A stretch of 64,000 bases of DNA from Hetaerina americana (taxonomy: Eukaryota > Arthropoda > Insecta > Odonata > Calopterygidae): assembly GCA_022747635.1 (NCBI GenBank), contig JAKTNV010000652.1, forward strand, positions 22,847 to 86,846, read 5' to 3'. The notes under the pieces are model-generated. The model was not told where the DNA came from. It saw only the letters and a list, made by a program, of their open reading frames with translations, and did not search any database. How positions within the stretch are numbered: position 1 is the stretch's first letter; the number at the start of each line of letters is the position of its first letter. This document shows, piece by piece, positions 1-11,924 of the stretch. The position numbers and the translations under genes are program-made.

Positions 1-299
1 TGTTCAGTGTTTTTAGTCAAACGATATGACTGATAACGATGATTATCTTATTTTCAACACGGTAGCATGTAGATTTACCCCAACACCTAGTAAAACGTTG
101 AAAAATGAGTTTTTGTGGCATAATTTCTCACTATTCATTAACACTGTCCCGCTCTGTAAATTGCAATTTTAACGTGATGCAGCTTGGGCGTTCTGATGTC
201 CCCTGATAAAATTACCCCTAATGAGAGCTTCTTTTGAAATGTAGTAGTGGAAAAGGATGGAAGAAAGTAAAAGACACTAAGGAAAACGAAGTATCAAGC
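1..299. other. AT-rich spacer, nothing recognised
   Basis: No repeat, RNA gene or coding pattern was recognised in this stretch upstream of the first LINE fragment. Confidence 0.5.
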
Positions 300-530
300 G
301 CTAGGCATAGTGGAGGCATAGTAGACGGGAATTTTGGAAGAAATACGAAGGAGGCAGGAAACGTGGATGCAGAAAAATCTGATTGGTGATGGGATGTTGA
401 GGACTGCGATAGAGGAGAGGTTGCTCGGCAAACAAGAAAGGGGTAGGAGTAGGATAGGACTGTTGGACGGAATGAAGTGAGGAAGGAAGTGTAAGGAGAT
501 GAGGAGCGGCTTGTTTCTATGCTGGATACC
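300..530 (+). pseudogene. LINE ORF2 C-terminal fragment (copy a)
   Basis: Translating the plus strand from about 330 gives a stretch with RRRQETWMQ, then LRTAIEERLLGKQ, then RSRIGLLDGMK. This follows the pattern at the C-terminus of many arthropod non-LTR retrotransposon polyproteins (RRRKKWIGH, a short spacer, VIEGR, GKRGRGRPRIGMLD). A stop follows the GMK block, and GRKCKEMRS after it matches the usual GRSYEEMKR tail, so the frame is broken. Only the 3' end of the element is present, as expected for a 5'-truncated LINE. The same block recurs near 15.8, 30.3, 35.9 and 48.0 kb. The LINE clade was not determined. I am fairly sure of the class. Confidence 0.65.
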
Positions 531-3500
531 AGGTTATGCTTTGTTAAGAGAGACAAGAAGAATTATCGCTGTACCGTTGGTCAACTTGTGTGCATGCAAA
601 AATCTACCTTTAACGGTGGATTACAAATAACAATATGGTGATAAAGTTTAATGCAAACTGAATTCATCAATTAAACAATATTCAGGACAGGATTCAAAGA
701 AGTGATTGTTTGTGATAAAGGTGACAATATACATATTTAGTCAAAGTGTTTCGGCTGTGGTGCAAGACTGAAGTAAGTTCGTTCGTCACAATTAGCATAC
801 ACGAAAGTTTGAGTTAGAAAATTCAGTATACGATGACCTTTACTAACATTAGTCATAATCTACAAAAATATGAAGGATATAGGAATAAAACTAATAATTT
901 TAAAAGGGTATTACTCAAATTATCATGAAAAAATATTCGGTACTCTACGAAATATAAAGGAAAATAAGAAATTTGTCATAGTTTTAATATTTGTGACAAG
1001 TACTGATACTGACATTTTTTTGTTTTCATAGTTTTCCTGATATAGTAAAAGTTGCCACCTGCCAGTCATAGTAAAAGGGTATTTTATAACCTTTTGTTTA
1101 ATTTTGAGCACTAGTGAAGCAATTTCTTTCTAATAGATAAATCAGATTAATCCAAGTTATCATCCATATTTCCAAGCTGCCGGCATAGAGGTCTGTATGT
1201 GGACAAATATCACCAGCGTTAAAGATCGAATTAATTCTGTTTTGTATCCATTTACATGTGATAATTGCTCATCCTTAGAAGAATTTAGTAAGGAAGGTAT
1301 TTTAGAATATATGGCATAGAAAGAGGTCCCATGAATATTGCTTGAAGTTATACTAAATATAGGGAGATATTATATGAAAAATAGAATAATTTGACCTGGT
1401 TTTGAATTGCAGCTTATTCTCGGCAGATATTACTACTTTAAAATTTAAAGGGATAGTTACGAAAAAACCGATTTCATAACTCAAAATAAAAAAATCATTC
1501 CCTTCATGGGAACAAAATATTGCGCACTTCATAATATTTTTAGGGTTACCGTGAATAAAAAATGTGCAATTTTCATCCACTCTGCAAGTGGTGCTGGTTC
1601 CAAAAAACCATGAATGAAACTGTATACATCTACGCCCTCCTCTGTTTCACTACATTTAGGTAAAATAATTTATATGAAATTACTGGTTTAGATAAATAAG
1701 CTTCCACTACCACCTTAAAAGCTGTACTTTGTTCCCAATGCATATACAATGTAACTCAGATGTATTTGGCAAACTTGTAATTATTTTCTCAAATGGCAAA
1801 ACCATTAAAAACAGTCGTACTTGCGTGGCTTCCAATGAAATTCAATTGTTTTATTCCATTAACATTTAAAATTTTCTATTTAAATTACAGGTACTAATTT
1901 TTAACAATAAAATACAAACACAATCAATAAAAAACTTACTAAGTTAAATCTATTCATTAAAAACAATTTTTATCATGTGATAGTGTAACACTTTTTCTCT
2001 TATAAATAAAGTATTTCTGAGATTCGTCCTATTATCGCCATAAAATATATACAGGGGATCAAGTCGTTAGGAATATTTGGGGTGCATAATTCCCGTGCAG
2101 TTTTCATCCTCCGCAATTAATGAGAAATAACACCTGCCTCGTACTTTCTCAACGCATTAGGGGGTTGGTGTATATATAAATGCCGTGACTAATCGATTGG
2201 AAATGCAATTAGCTCAACAGTGTGTCCCTAATGAGGAAGAAGAAAAGCGACATCCTAGAATTCGCACTAGATCACTCCTCACCCTTACCCTGTCCTATCT
2301 ATTCCTCCCCCACCCCCCCAAAACCACACATTCCATTACGCCTTCTTTCCCAACCAATCTAAGAGTCGTTCTAATGCTTTCGGCGTATTGCACAATTTTA
2401 ACGACGTTTTTCCCTGATGAAATATTTTCCATTAAAGTGTACGTATACCCTTACCTTACTTCAAATTCCATGAATCGCTTCCTTTCTCCTCCGGTTTTCA
2501 TTTTTCCTCCGGTTTTCCTTTTAAACATACCAGTTTAAAAAATCGGATAGTAAAAGGAGGAATTAAGACGCCAATAATTATGAGGATTTTTTAAGAAAAG
2601 AGAGTAAAAATAGTTCTGAAGCTAATGCAAAACTCAAGTAAGCAGGAAGGTCAAGAAAAGAAACATAAATTTCATACTTAAGGAAATTATTAGAGAGCTT
2701 GTCCGTGGGAATGAATTAAAAAGTATGCAACATAATACTCATTTTAAAGAACGACAGATCTCAGATTAAAGAATAAATTGAAAGAACCTCTGCCAAATAT
2801 TTTGTAATATTAAAAAAGGAAATTAAATTGAAAAGTAAATCAATAGAAATGATGTCCGAAGTGAGAAAATTTCCTTGTGCTCGAATAGGATTGGAAAAAA
2901 ACTTCAACGAAAATTGAAGAGGGAATATATTTTACGTCATTGCTAATGTGAAGTTAGTGTTTGAAGGATCAAGGAATTAAGCCCTCCTTACATTCCAATC
3001 TCCACCAAGGACGGCCTTTAATACACCAAATATTACAACTATTTTTGGCACTGAATTACCAAAAACCTTTAAAATGTCCACCTACTTTCTATCTACCCTC
3101 ATTCCCACTAGTTTTTTCACTCTTTTCCTCCCACCATCACGCTTACCCATCGTTCTTCCATCTATTAAAGTCCTACAAATTCTAATGGTATAAAATACCT
3201 CAACCAAGTACCCAACACTCAAATTTCTCCCAACAAACCTATTTTCCCCTTCTAAGCCGCTCATTTCGTCATTTATTTTCCTTTCTGTCAACTTATTTTC
3301 CATTCTTTTCTCCCTCACCACCAAAAGATTTCCACATTTTCTAGCTTATTCTCTTGCCTCAACGAGTAAGTTTTTATGCCGGAAACAAGTTATTTTTTTT
3401 GAAATTTTTAGTTAAGATCCCCCGACCCCAACTTTCTCCTCCCAATGAAAGATTCTTATCGAACACGATTATTTATTTGAAATCTTACGTACTATTAAGT

Positions 3501-4082
3501 TTGAATTTAATTTGTTTATTATAATTGATTTTCATGTAATACCTATCACGAAAATTTCGATGCTCATCCCCAAACGACTGCTTTAATCGGTTTTCCAATT
3601 AATTCCACCTCTTCATCAAGTTCTTCCTCTTGACATTTCCTCCGCGTACACCTCCGGGTAATGGACGACTCGTTCATTACTCCCAGGCTATCACCGCCGA
3701 TTCCAATGATTCTCGATCTTCATTAGATGCCTCTTTTGAGGAACTTGAGTCGTTCATCGTCAAACCAAGTAATTCCTTCTTTGTATTTAAATTGTCTTCG
3801 GATATCTCTGCATCAATATTTAATGGCATCACACGTATGATCATTTCTAAACACGCATTAACAGGATAAACAGGACATTTATGCATATGAGAATTAAACC
3901 TAGCTTGACTTCTAAATAGTGCTTTATGGATTTATGCTCCATGGAGGAGCCAAAGAATGTTGTAAGTACGGGACTAGGCTCAATCGGCCTTGCAACGTGT
4001 TTTCGGCTGCGGTCGTCATCTCACATAATTCTAGTAAAAACGAAAGCGACAGCAGCAGCACAGAGAGCGTAAAAGAGGACTA
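531..4082. other. AT-rich intergenic spacer
   Basis: No gene or recognised repeat. Minor items are a pyrimidine-rich tract at about 3040-3350, a TATATAAA string near 2171 without a credible transcript behind it, and a short direct repeat TCCTCCGGTTTTC at about 2487 and 2504. Short open frames here look like chance. Confidence 0.5.
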
Positions 4083-4432
4083 AACTAGTTAGAATAGATA
4101 TTTGGAATATTAGAACAATGTTGAGGACAGGAAAATTAGAAAATAGAAATCGAGAGATTGGGACAGGAAATATTGTGTAGCGAGAGATGAGATGGATGGA
4201 TAACAGGGATTACTGGCGAGATAGTTATTGAGTAATATACAGTGGAGGGGAAGACAGCCAGCAAGGGGTGACAATAGTATTGAAGAAAAAAGGAAGGAAG
4301 AAGCGTAGTAAACATAGAGCAAGTGACCGATGTAACATTATTAGTAGAAGGAAAATCTGAACCCACGAACTTGGCCATTGTTCAGGTCGACATGCTACTA
4401 AGTAATCATATAGAGGGTATAGCTATAATATA
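4083..4432 (+). pseudogene. LINE endonuclease domain, N-terminal half (interrupted)
   Basis: Plus-strand translation reads IDIWNIRTMLRTGKLEN, then a stop, then MRWMDNRDYW and VIYSGGEDSQQGVTIVL, and after a frame change LAIVQVDMLLS. This matches the start of the AP-like endonuclease of arthropod non-LTR retrotransposons (WNVRTML, EVRW, YSGG..., GVGIIL, VNIIQVYMPTS). In databases such proteins are often labelled craniofacial-development-protein-2-like or endonuclease-reverse transcriptase. The frame has stops and shifts, so it is dead. The domain continues at 4958 after a mariner insertion: the left part ends in the family's VYMPTSD region and the right part resumes at GVPGGKHLIVM. Confidence 0.75.
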
Positions 4433-4957
4433 CAAGGTTTGCATAAAAAGTATTTGTAAAATATTTTACCTAAATTGTATGTGAAGTGCTGAATTCAGAC
4501 CGTCGGTTAAGTGCGCGCATGATAAGACGGCAGTGAATACCATTGCCGCTGAAAATTTGGCGATGCGAAGGCTCTGCGCTAAACTCGTCCAGAAGGTCTT
4601 GACGGACGACCAAGAGCAGAGTCGAATTCTTGCTTGAAAACACCTTCTGTAACGGCATCGCGACGATTCCCCAATCCCCTTACAATACCGAATTGGCACC
4701 GGCAGACCATTTCCTACTCCCAAAAGTGAAATCTTTCCTCAAAGGACTCCAAGTGCCATCAAAGAAGCTTACACGCGTACCCTGAATGACCTTCCGGAAT
4801 CCGCCTACCAAGGAGCCTCCGAGTCGTGAAAAAGCCGCATACAAAAATGCGTCGACGCTCAAGAGATGTACTTTGAAGAATTTTGAAATATTGTAGCAAT
4901 ATCGGAAATAAATCTATTTTTACGAAAAATTTCCTGATGCTTTTTATAAAAACCAGA
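4433..4957 (+). mobile_element. Internally deleted mariner element, copy M1
   Basis: A short element starts right after a TA at 4431-4432. Its 5' end (CAAGGTTTGCATAAAAAGTA) is matched in inverse orientation by 4937-4957, with GGTTT.ATAAAAAG shared. Inside, the plus strand encodes a broken mariner transposase in two blocks. The first is MRRLCAKLVQKVLTDDQEQ (about 4560-4620), the family's KLGMRKVCAKMVPRLLT region. The second is SPYNTELAPADHFLLPKVK (about 4674-4730), matching PPYSPDLAPADFFLFPKLK, followed by KSRIQKCVDAQEMYFEEF and a stop near 4890. The catalytic segment between them is missing. This makes it a non-autonomous element of about 525 bp. The right-hand TA is degraded. Copy M2 at 59558 has the same junction. 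Confidence 0.85.
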
Positions 4958-5345
4958 AATGATTGAGGGTGTTCCTGGAGGAAAACATTTAATAGTGATG
5001 GTAAATAGGAACACATCGGTAGGCGGAGGAAGATGTGGCGATGAGGTGGGGAACAACGGTTTAGGAACAAGAAACGACCGCGGGAAAAAGGCAATAGAAT
5101 TCTGCAGGAGACAAGGGTTAAGCATTACAAAAACTTGGGCGTAGATATCACAAAAGGTGTAGTTATGCATGGAAAATTCCCGGAGAAAATATATCAATTA
5201 AAATATATAATGTCAAGGAATATATTTAGAAACAGTGCGATTAATTCTAAAAGTTTATCGGGAGTCGATGCGGATTCAGATCATAATTTAGGAATAATGA
5301 AGTGTAGCGTCCAATGTAAAAAGATAAAACAGGAAAGGTAGACGA
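4958..5345 (+). pseudogene. LINE endonuclease domain, C-terminal half
   Basis: This continues the relic at 4083-4432 beyond the mariner insertion. Readable blocks are GVPGGKHLIVM, then VGGGRCGDEVGNNGLGTRN, RGKKAIEFCRRQGLSITKTW, and in a shifted frame from 5135 FRNSAINSKSLSGVDADSDH and NLGIMKCSV. The pattern matches the family's GDWNASVG, GRCGD.VG..GLG.RNERG, IEFC....L.ITNTWF, RNS...K..PGADIDSDHNL. The metal-binding GDWN motif is damaged (reads VNRN), so the domain would be inactive even without the insertion. What follows 5345 (EAVKVENIFAEL) may be the linker to the lost reverse transcriptase. Confidence 0.75.
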
Positions 5346-5579
5346 TATTAAAATCAAATGAGGCCGTGAAGGTGGAAAACATTTTCGCGGAACTACTTTA
5401 GTATGTATGAGGAATAAAAGAGCCCGAAGATTTCATCATATCAGCGTTATTTTTAATAGAAAAAAAGGGAAGGCAACCATATGTGTGGACTACATACTAA
5501 TAAGTGTGATTTCGCCTGTAGCTAAATTGGTACCAGGGATTATTAATTAGGTAAGCATATGGGGCAGGGCAAACGATTA

Positions 5580-7700
5580 CACGTACAAATGATTATATGC
5601 TTATGGCTGGGGATTTGAATGCCAGATTAGGAAAATTCACGATGCCCCAAGCAGTATGTAGTTTTGTAGGACCGCAAATTAACCACATCGGTGAACATAT
5701 ACGAAATTGGGCTTCTTTAATTCAATTGAAAATGAAAATTTTCTTCTTTAGAATAAAATATATTCATTAATATACGCAGAGTGCTAGAGGCCTAAGATGA
5801 ATAACTGACAACGTATTTAAAAAGAGAAACAAGTAACACTAGTCGAAGGTGACAGGGTTTATAGTACATGTATAGAAGCTATTTCTGTATCGACCATTAT
5901 CTTAAAATTTCAGAACTATCATAATAGACAAAACGAAAATCAGATGAACCACCAAACAAAGAAAAAATAAATGAGTTATGCTTGCTAAGAGAAGATGGGA
6001 AGAGAAACAACCAAAATAGAATCAAGATTTATGCCCAACAGACGCCTACCAGCAGAAAAGTAAATGAATAATTGGCCATAATTCAAATTGTTTTGAAAAA
6101 GTCGACAAACAAAGCACTCTTGACTGAGAGACAAAAATAGGAGAATTTAAGTTTTAAAAATATGGAAGGACAAGGTATAGACAAACGTAAAAAAAAGAAA
6201 ATAAAACTAGGGAAAACATAAGAAACTTTATAATTAACTGGACGAAAAACAAATCTTACAAAACCATACGTTAGGAAAGGCCGCTAAGATTCCTGGGGCG
6301 GATGCATTAGCAACATTGAAAATGACTTGAATAGACACAAAAATATAGCCTTCAAATTAGTAGGACACTTATACGAGCATAAAAAGATACGGAAAAATTT
6401 AAACTATGCAAAAAATGCCTATTAAAACAAATTCCTAACAAAAGCGAATGAATTATCGCGGATATATAGCGGATATATATGATATAGCGGATGAAAAATC
6501 ATTACAAACAATATACATTAGGGAAGCAACTGGCAACGATAGAATCAAATTCGAATGGAATTAATATAGTGACACCATATTAAATAACGATCTGAATTTT
6601 CTCAATTTGTTTCAGAGATAATGTAGCACACTCATAATATTGTAAAATGCTAAATAATTACCTATCTTTAACAAGGGTGAGAGAAGTAGACGCTAAAATT
6701 ATTGGGACATTAGTTTACTGAATACAGGATTTAAAATATAGGGAAAAATATCGAACAAAAGATATCATAAAATATCGGATAACTTTGCTCGAATTTTGTT
6801 GTTCTGTTTACGCATTTTCACTTAAACCAATTTTAAAGAAACAATAAAAATTAAAGCGGGAAAATCACCTCCGTCTAATTATTATACATTTGCTGTAATA
6901 CATAATGGAAAACAGAATTTACCCTTGAAATTTACTATTATTCATAAAAATCTATGTGAAAATGTAAGTATTGACAGAAGATAAACTAAGGGAAGAAGTA
7001 TTTACAAATAAACCAGGGAGTGAGACAGGGATGAAGCCTATCATCAATTCTATTTAACATATACAAAGATGATTTAATCAAAACCTCTTAACTCCCAGCC
7101 AATCCCTAAACAACAATTAATACTCTATCTACTATTCACCTATGACCAGGTCGTTTAAAAACAGAAGGTGGTCTAAAAATAGCAGTATTTCAGTTTTTAA
7201 GAGTAGAATTGTCATTGGCTAAGATACACAATTTCATACGATAAAGGAAAACATGTATATAGTAAAGTATATCATTATGAAACAATCATAAGTACAATAA
7301 AAAGGACAATGAAAACGAAACAAAAAGAGAGACTATTAAAAAAGGTTATCGTAATCTGGACTCTTCCCTATGATTTTGAATGTTGAGCATAGAAATGGAA
7401 AAAATGAGACCAGAGGTCAATCAGTAGAAATGCAGTTTCTTAAAACAGTTCAATGTTGTTCCAGACAAGATTGACAAAGGAATATAAACATTATGATAGG
7501 ACTTAACATATGAAAGATTAACTAGGAAATAATAGAAAATGGGATAAAATGGAGGGTACATGAAGAACGAATGGAAGGAAGGTGATTTCAAGAGAAGAAG
7601 CTTGTTAATCGCAAGCCTCAGGGTAAAATAAATGTGCGAAGACCTAGGAAAAATGCAAGTTCTAAAACCTTCGATGTAGGAGTAGGTTCAGAGCTTAATT
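5580..7700 (+). pseudogene. Degenerate LINE ORF2: endonuclease to C-terminus
   Basis: A second non-LTR retrotransposon, shattered by stops and frameshifts, so no long open frame remains. In order on the plus strand: MAGDLNARLGKF (about 5600, endonuclease metal-binding motif); QSARGLR (about 5778, usual YTWSARG..SIID); KIPGADALA (about 6284, reverse transcriptase KAPGPDGI); KGERS, then NYWDISLLNTGFKI (about 6670-6737, usual NYRGISLLNTAYKI); NQGVRQG, then SLSSILFNIYKDDLIK (7010-7083); a ruined YADD region reading YDQVV (about 7142); MQFLKTVQCCSRQD (about 7430); KWRVHEERMEG (about 7547); and KPQGKINVRRPRKN (about 7613). The order and spacing fit one ORF2 with deletions. It differs from the 4083-5345 element, which carries its own endonuclease. 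Clade not determined. Confidence 0.75.
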
Positions 7701-8950
7701 TATATTGGAAGATGATTGTGACAATACCGATACAAATTTTCTGAAGAAGAATATAAGTTCATGCTATTAAGAAGAATAAGAAGTTGATGATTCCATAAAA
7801 ATAAAATATACCACATCAAGGTATCCCTGATATCCCTGGTATCACAGCATAAAATAAATCAACATTAACAGGTGAAAATAACACGATGATGATATCCATT
7901 TAAGATGTATCGTTATTGGAGAGAAAAAACATGGCGCGTTTTGAGAAATGGATTGAAATTGTTTACTCACTTGAACACAAGTTGCTGTCCACTGGTCCTC
8001 CTCTGTCGGTCGGCTGAGCCCTCTCGCCACGTGTTCCTTAAGAGAGAGTGACAAGATTTCATGAGCTCGTGCATAGGTTTGAGTGAGCTATGTGTGTGAA
8101 GTGAAAGTTTTCATGCATAGAATCTCAGTTAACATATGATTAATACGATACAAATGGGGTGACAGCACGTCATATACTTTTGAGGGAGTTCGATCAACTG
8201 AAATGATCAATGATCAACAGGACATGACGGAAAATTTCCCAGAGCGCGAAGACAAAAATTAATAATAGCGAAGAATGTAAGACTGTAATAAATCATTTTT
8301 AAAGCTGAAATACTGATGATGGTGAATACATATTTTCAAGGTATTGTAACAATTTAAAGGTAGGTTTCGGTTGTTCACTAATAACTTTTTACTGTACTCC
8401 CTAGGATTACGAGAACTTTTTCTTTCTTTGACCTACATTTTTTTTCTCCATTTCTTCGTAACTTTTGCCTGCTTTTATTCACTCTAAATAGCCTATTCCC
8501 TTCTTTCTTCTTTCCGCTTACCCAAAATTCCACCTTCCTACACGGCTTTAACACTCAAATACCGTTCAATATTTCCTCTGTTCACTTTCTCGCTCTATTT
8601 TATATTTATCCGTGAAAATTTCTCTCTTTCAACATTTTTTTTATGATCAATACAATTTTTAGACCCCTAGTTCATACAAAAATTAATCTTATTGTCCTAT
8701 GCAGCTAATTTAAAATTTTTGGGGATGGGAATGAGCATTGACCAACGGAAATCTCTTCCAGATTTCTTCTCATTTTTCTGCTGCTTACAGATTCGGGGAA
8801 GAGTTCGATTACCAAAGCAGAAAGGGGGTTATTAAATGATTAAAGGTGGTAAAACAGAATGAAGAGAGATGACATAATTAAGAAAGGCGAAAGATTTGGT
8901 TGAGTATCGGTGGACGCACAAAGGGAGGAAAAAGCTGATACTCACTCACT
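7701..8950. other. AT-rich spacer, nothing recognised
   Basis: No coding, RNA or repeat signature was seen. The stretch from 8400 to 8640 is pyrimidine-rich. Confidence 0.45.
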
Positions 8951-9085
8951 AATGATGATGCTGCCTTGCGACAAACCCATGGTCGCGGAAAATTAAAATT
9001 CTGGGTGGAATCTGCGAATTTAGCCTTTCCTCATTTACTCCTAGTATGAAAGACAGCCACCAAGTAACACCTGAGACCGTGTGTT
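8951..9085 (+). repeat. Half copy of the 11.8-kb inverted repeat
   Basis: From 8951 (ATGATGATGCTGCCTTGCGA, then CAAACCCATGGTCGCGG) through GTGGAATCTGCGAATTTAG to CAGCCACCAAGTAACACCTG, this matches one arm of the palindrome at 11769-11924 and the sequence just left of it (11735-11768, read on the minus strand). The start has a hammerhead-like layout, TGATGATG...CGACAAACC, as in Penelope-like element terminal repeats. The family name is inferred; the sequence match to the 11.8-kb copy is seen directly. Confidence 0.65.
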
Positions 9086-10574
9086 ATGTCTGACATACAT
9101 GTATCTTGGACTAACACTGTTGAATCCTTATCTGATTTTTTGAAGATGATATCTTGGTTTCGTCGGAGGTGATTGAGGGATGAAATCTCGTTTGAATGAA
9201 GGTTAGTTGCTGGTCTTTAGAATGCCAAGAAGATAGGATCTGAACCTTAACCTCACAATGAATTGCAAAGTATCATAGCTGGTTGATTATGGGAAAAGGA
9301 TTTGGATTCAAATTCAAACTTTGGTCGAAATTTCTTAATTGGTAGACTCAAAGCTCATGTTGACCTGTCTTTGCCTTCCGAAAACAATATCAACTTTAAG
9401 TTACGACAGGATTGGACGACATATCTCCTATTACTATGATGGTATTGAGCTTTGGGGTGAAGGAAAAAAATGTGTAGTTTGTAAGCATTGAGAACATCGG
9501 ACATTGGTACGGACTTAAGATACATTGATGTAACTTTCAGGAGACAAAAGCGCTATAATTTTGGTTGAGGAGATGAGTTTGCTGGCATGAACTTCTCCAA
9601 CATCCATGTTTTGGGCTAGGAGTAGCCGTGTAATTGCGGTGAATTAAAGGAATCACGGTCGAGTGTTCCATAGTGAGGTCCGTTGCGTAATTGACACACA
9701 CGATACTACTGTATTCTTTGTCGTTTGATGGAAGCAGTCAAGTAATCAACTGTATATCCCCACTCCCTGTCCCCTGCTCACCTAGAAGACCTCTTGCAAT
9801 TTTTCCCGAAAGCCTATAAGCTTTCCACGCGGAGAAATATTTTCGGGGATTTGAATCGTGTGGCCAAAAAATAAAATGGGTACAGGCTTGAAAGCTAGGA
9901 AAAGTTTTCCCTTCTGCGACGCGAGGGGTGGGATCGTTCACCGAATATCTCCTGTCCTTCTCCCGAATGTCCTCAAACTCAAAGTGAGCGGCCGCAGTAA
10001 TAACTTCGCCCCATTTGCGGTCTGAATATCATTTCCGCCCCGACGAACGGAGATTCCAGCTCGCACAACGCTCTCCTATCCAACCTCCTTGCGCCCTCAC
10101 ACTCTGCACCCATTTCACCTCCGTAAATCCCTCCCTTATGGCTCCGGATTGGTATCTCGATGGCCTTCTCCGGCGGGTCTCGCCGTTCGGAATCATGAAT
10201 ACTGCATGGAGAGGGATTTCTCTTATTTCCTAAAGACACTCGTGTAGAAGAAACACTACTTGAGCGAAGTTTCTTCACCGCGAGTGCCATTGGCGGCAGA
10301 GGCACCCCTTCTTCGTTTCCAGCGAGCTGAAAAGACGGTTACTTCTGTAGCCGCGGCGGTTGTTTACGCACAAACGCAACGCCTGCCAACACTTATCTGC
10401 CTCGGTGGCGCCGGGGCAGCATCCACATCTGCAAATCGTGGGGTCGTGGTTTCCATTACCATTTGGCTGGCTTTCACTCTAACTTTCACCACAATTGCTA
10501 CTTGTTTAGCAACGATCAATTTGGTTAATGCCTGGTTAGAGAACGGAAGAAAAATATGCTTTAAACGTCAGCAA
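9086..10574. other. Spacer with a mildly GC-rich patch
   Basis: No gene recognised. The 9740-10430 part is GC-richer and has open frames on both strands, without domain similarity or a good start codon. Confidence 0.45.
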
Positions 10575-10850
10575 AGCATAAACTACGAACACAGTTATCA
10601 ACCTGGAGGTCGGTTTTTGATAGGTAATGGTAGAATTCACTCAATACCAAACCCTATACGATGTGGGAAAAAAAAGGTTAGGACGAGCCAGACCCTTTCG
10701 CTGTGCCAGCTACGGTTTCACAGGAAGTTCTGGTACCCGAATTATCATACAATTCAAGTGTATCTAAAGGTGTCCATGGACGTTCCCGGGAATCGAGCCC
10801 GAGCCCTCCGATTAGTAGTCCAACGCTCTACTCCCGGACTACAATGTGCC
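10575..10850 (-). repeat. tRNA-derived SINE, family A, copy 1
   Basis: Read on the minus strand, the element begins with a tRNA-like head: GTAGTCCGGGAGTAGAGCGT (A-box region), then a B box inside GGCTCGATTCCCGGG. A body of about 200 bp follows, with a block equivalent to GGTACCAGAACTTCC and a pyrimidine-rich block before a terminal GGTTGATAACTGTG. The same layout appears at 19.8, 20.3, 22.1, 27.6 and 60.7 kb. RNA polymerase III would transcribe an intact copy, and LINE machinery would mobilise it. No clear target-site duplication was found. Confidence 0.75.
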
Positions 10851-11563
10851 ATAAGCAGAGCATATTTAGCGATAAATTTAAAAAATGCAGTAAGTTTGTT
10901 CATAGATCGGTAAAAGAACTTTAAATTTTGTCCGACAATTCTCTGTTGACCAAGTTGTAGGAAGCTAGTTCAAATGGAGAAAAATTTGGAATACTTCCAA
11001 AGCTCTTTTCTTGAGCATTATGAGCTTGTTCTAGTGGATGATTTTTATCTTGGCTTTTTAAAACATTTGAAAAAGTGTACCGCAAGGTTCTGCTTAAGGA
11101 CCAATACTCTGTAGTATTTATTACATAAATATACCCTAAAGTTTCTGAAACCTGGACTATACAAATGAATGAAATCTACGTGACGCACGTACTCATCACC
11201 AACAGTTTTTCTGCCGCTTCGGGTGACGTCAAGAGCAAAGTTACTCTTGACTTGTCTTCGTTTATAATCATAATCACTCCGAATTCACTCTCGAGCACGC
11301 TCGAGCTGTCGTCATACCCACCATGTTGAGGGACTTGGATCATTTGCACCCAATGTTTGGCATCAGACTAATAATCAGCGCCTTTTTTTGTGATGCATAA
11401 ACGTTGCAACGATTACATCAACTGCGACAATGGTTTTGAACGTGCAGGCAACACTGAGAAGCCATCCATGTAGAGACAGTTTTTGGTATCCGATTCGATA
11501 GCTGATTTTTGAGACATGACCGTAAATTGGAGGAAAATGAGCTGGTGATGAGGAGACAAAATG
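10851..11563. other. Spacer, nothing recognised
   Basis: No gene or repeat was recognised between SINE A copy 1 and the SINE C tail fragment. Confidence 0.45.
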
Positions 11564-11610
11564 AGAATCCCAGTCAAGGCGAATGATTTTTACACTCTGA
11601 AATTGTTGCA
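11564..11610 (+). repeat. SINE family C, 3'-part fragment
   Basis: GAATCCCAGTCAAGGCGAAT followed by GATTTTTACACTCTGAAATT and GTTGCA matches the minus strand of 26739-26785 almost base for base. It starts inside the tRNA-like T arm, so it is the part of SINE C downstream of the B box. Confidence 0.7.
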
Positions 11611-11768
11611 CAAAATTAGAAGTTGGGCAGGGCAAAAGATAAACGACGAATTTTAAAATGAGACGGACGTAGAGAGGAAGTTGTTTAGTGAAAACTAAAG
11701 AAGGCAAAAAATTGTGGGTGGTGGCAAAGTAAGATACTGTGTCAGGTGTTACTTGTTGGAAATATTTA
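11611..11768. other. Left flank of the 11.8-kb palindrome
   Basis: Positions 11735-11768 (GTGTCAGGTGTTACTTGTTG onward) match the minus strand of about 9050-9085, so the repeat extends left of the symmetric part. The rest was not recognised. Confidence 0.4.
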
Positions 11769-11924
11769 ATACTCTGCGTGAATGAAGAAAGGCTAACTTC
11801 GCAGATTCCTTTATAATCTTTCATTTTTCACGACCGGGGTTCGTCGACGAAACCATGGTTGTGAAAAATAAAAAAATTCTAGTGGAATCTGCGAAGTTAG
11901 TCTTCCTTCATTTACGCCTAGGTG
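11769..11924. repeat. Imperfect palindrome of two diverging repeat arms
   Basis: The left arm (CTGCGTGAATGAAGAAAGGC, then TAACTTCGCAGATTCC) is the inverse of the right arm (GGAATCTGCGAAGTTAGTCT, then TCCTTCATTTACGCC). An inner pair, TTTTTCACGACCGGGGTTCG against CGAAACCATGGTTGTGAAAA, closes the centre. Each arm is about 75 bases. The central CGACGAAACCATGGTTGTG block resembles the GAAAC side of hammerhead-type motifs in Penelope-like element terminal repeats. A single-arm copy lies at 8951-9085. Element class is inferred. Confidence 0.7.

Noticed and set aside
10260..10913. A 217-codon frame that looks like a membrane protein at first
   Set aside because: It has no ATG near its start (it would need TTG), and its second half is the reverse side of SINE A copy 1.
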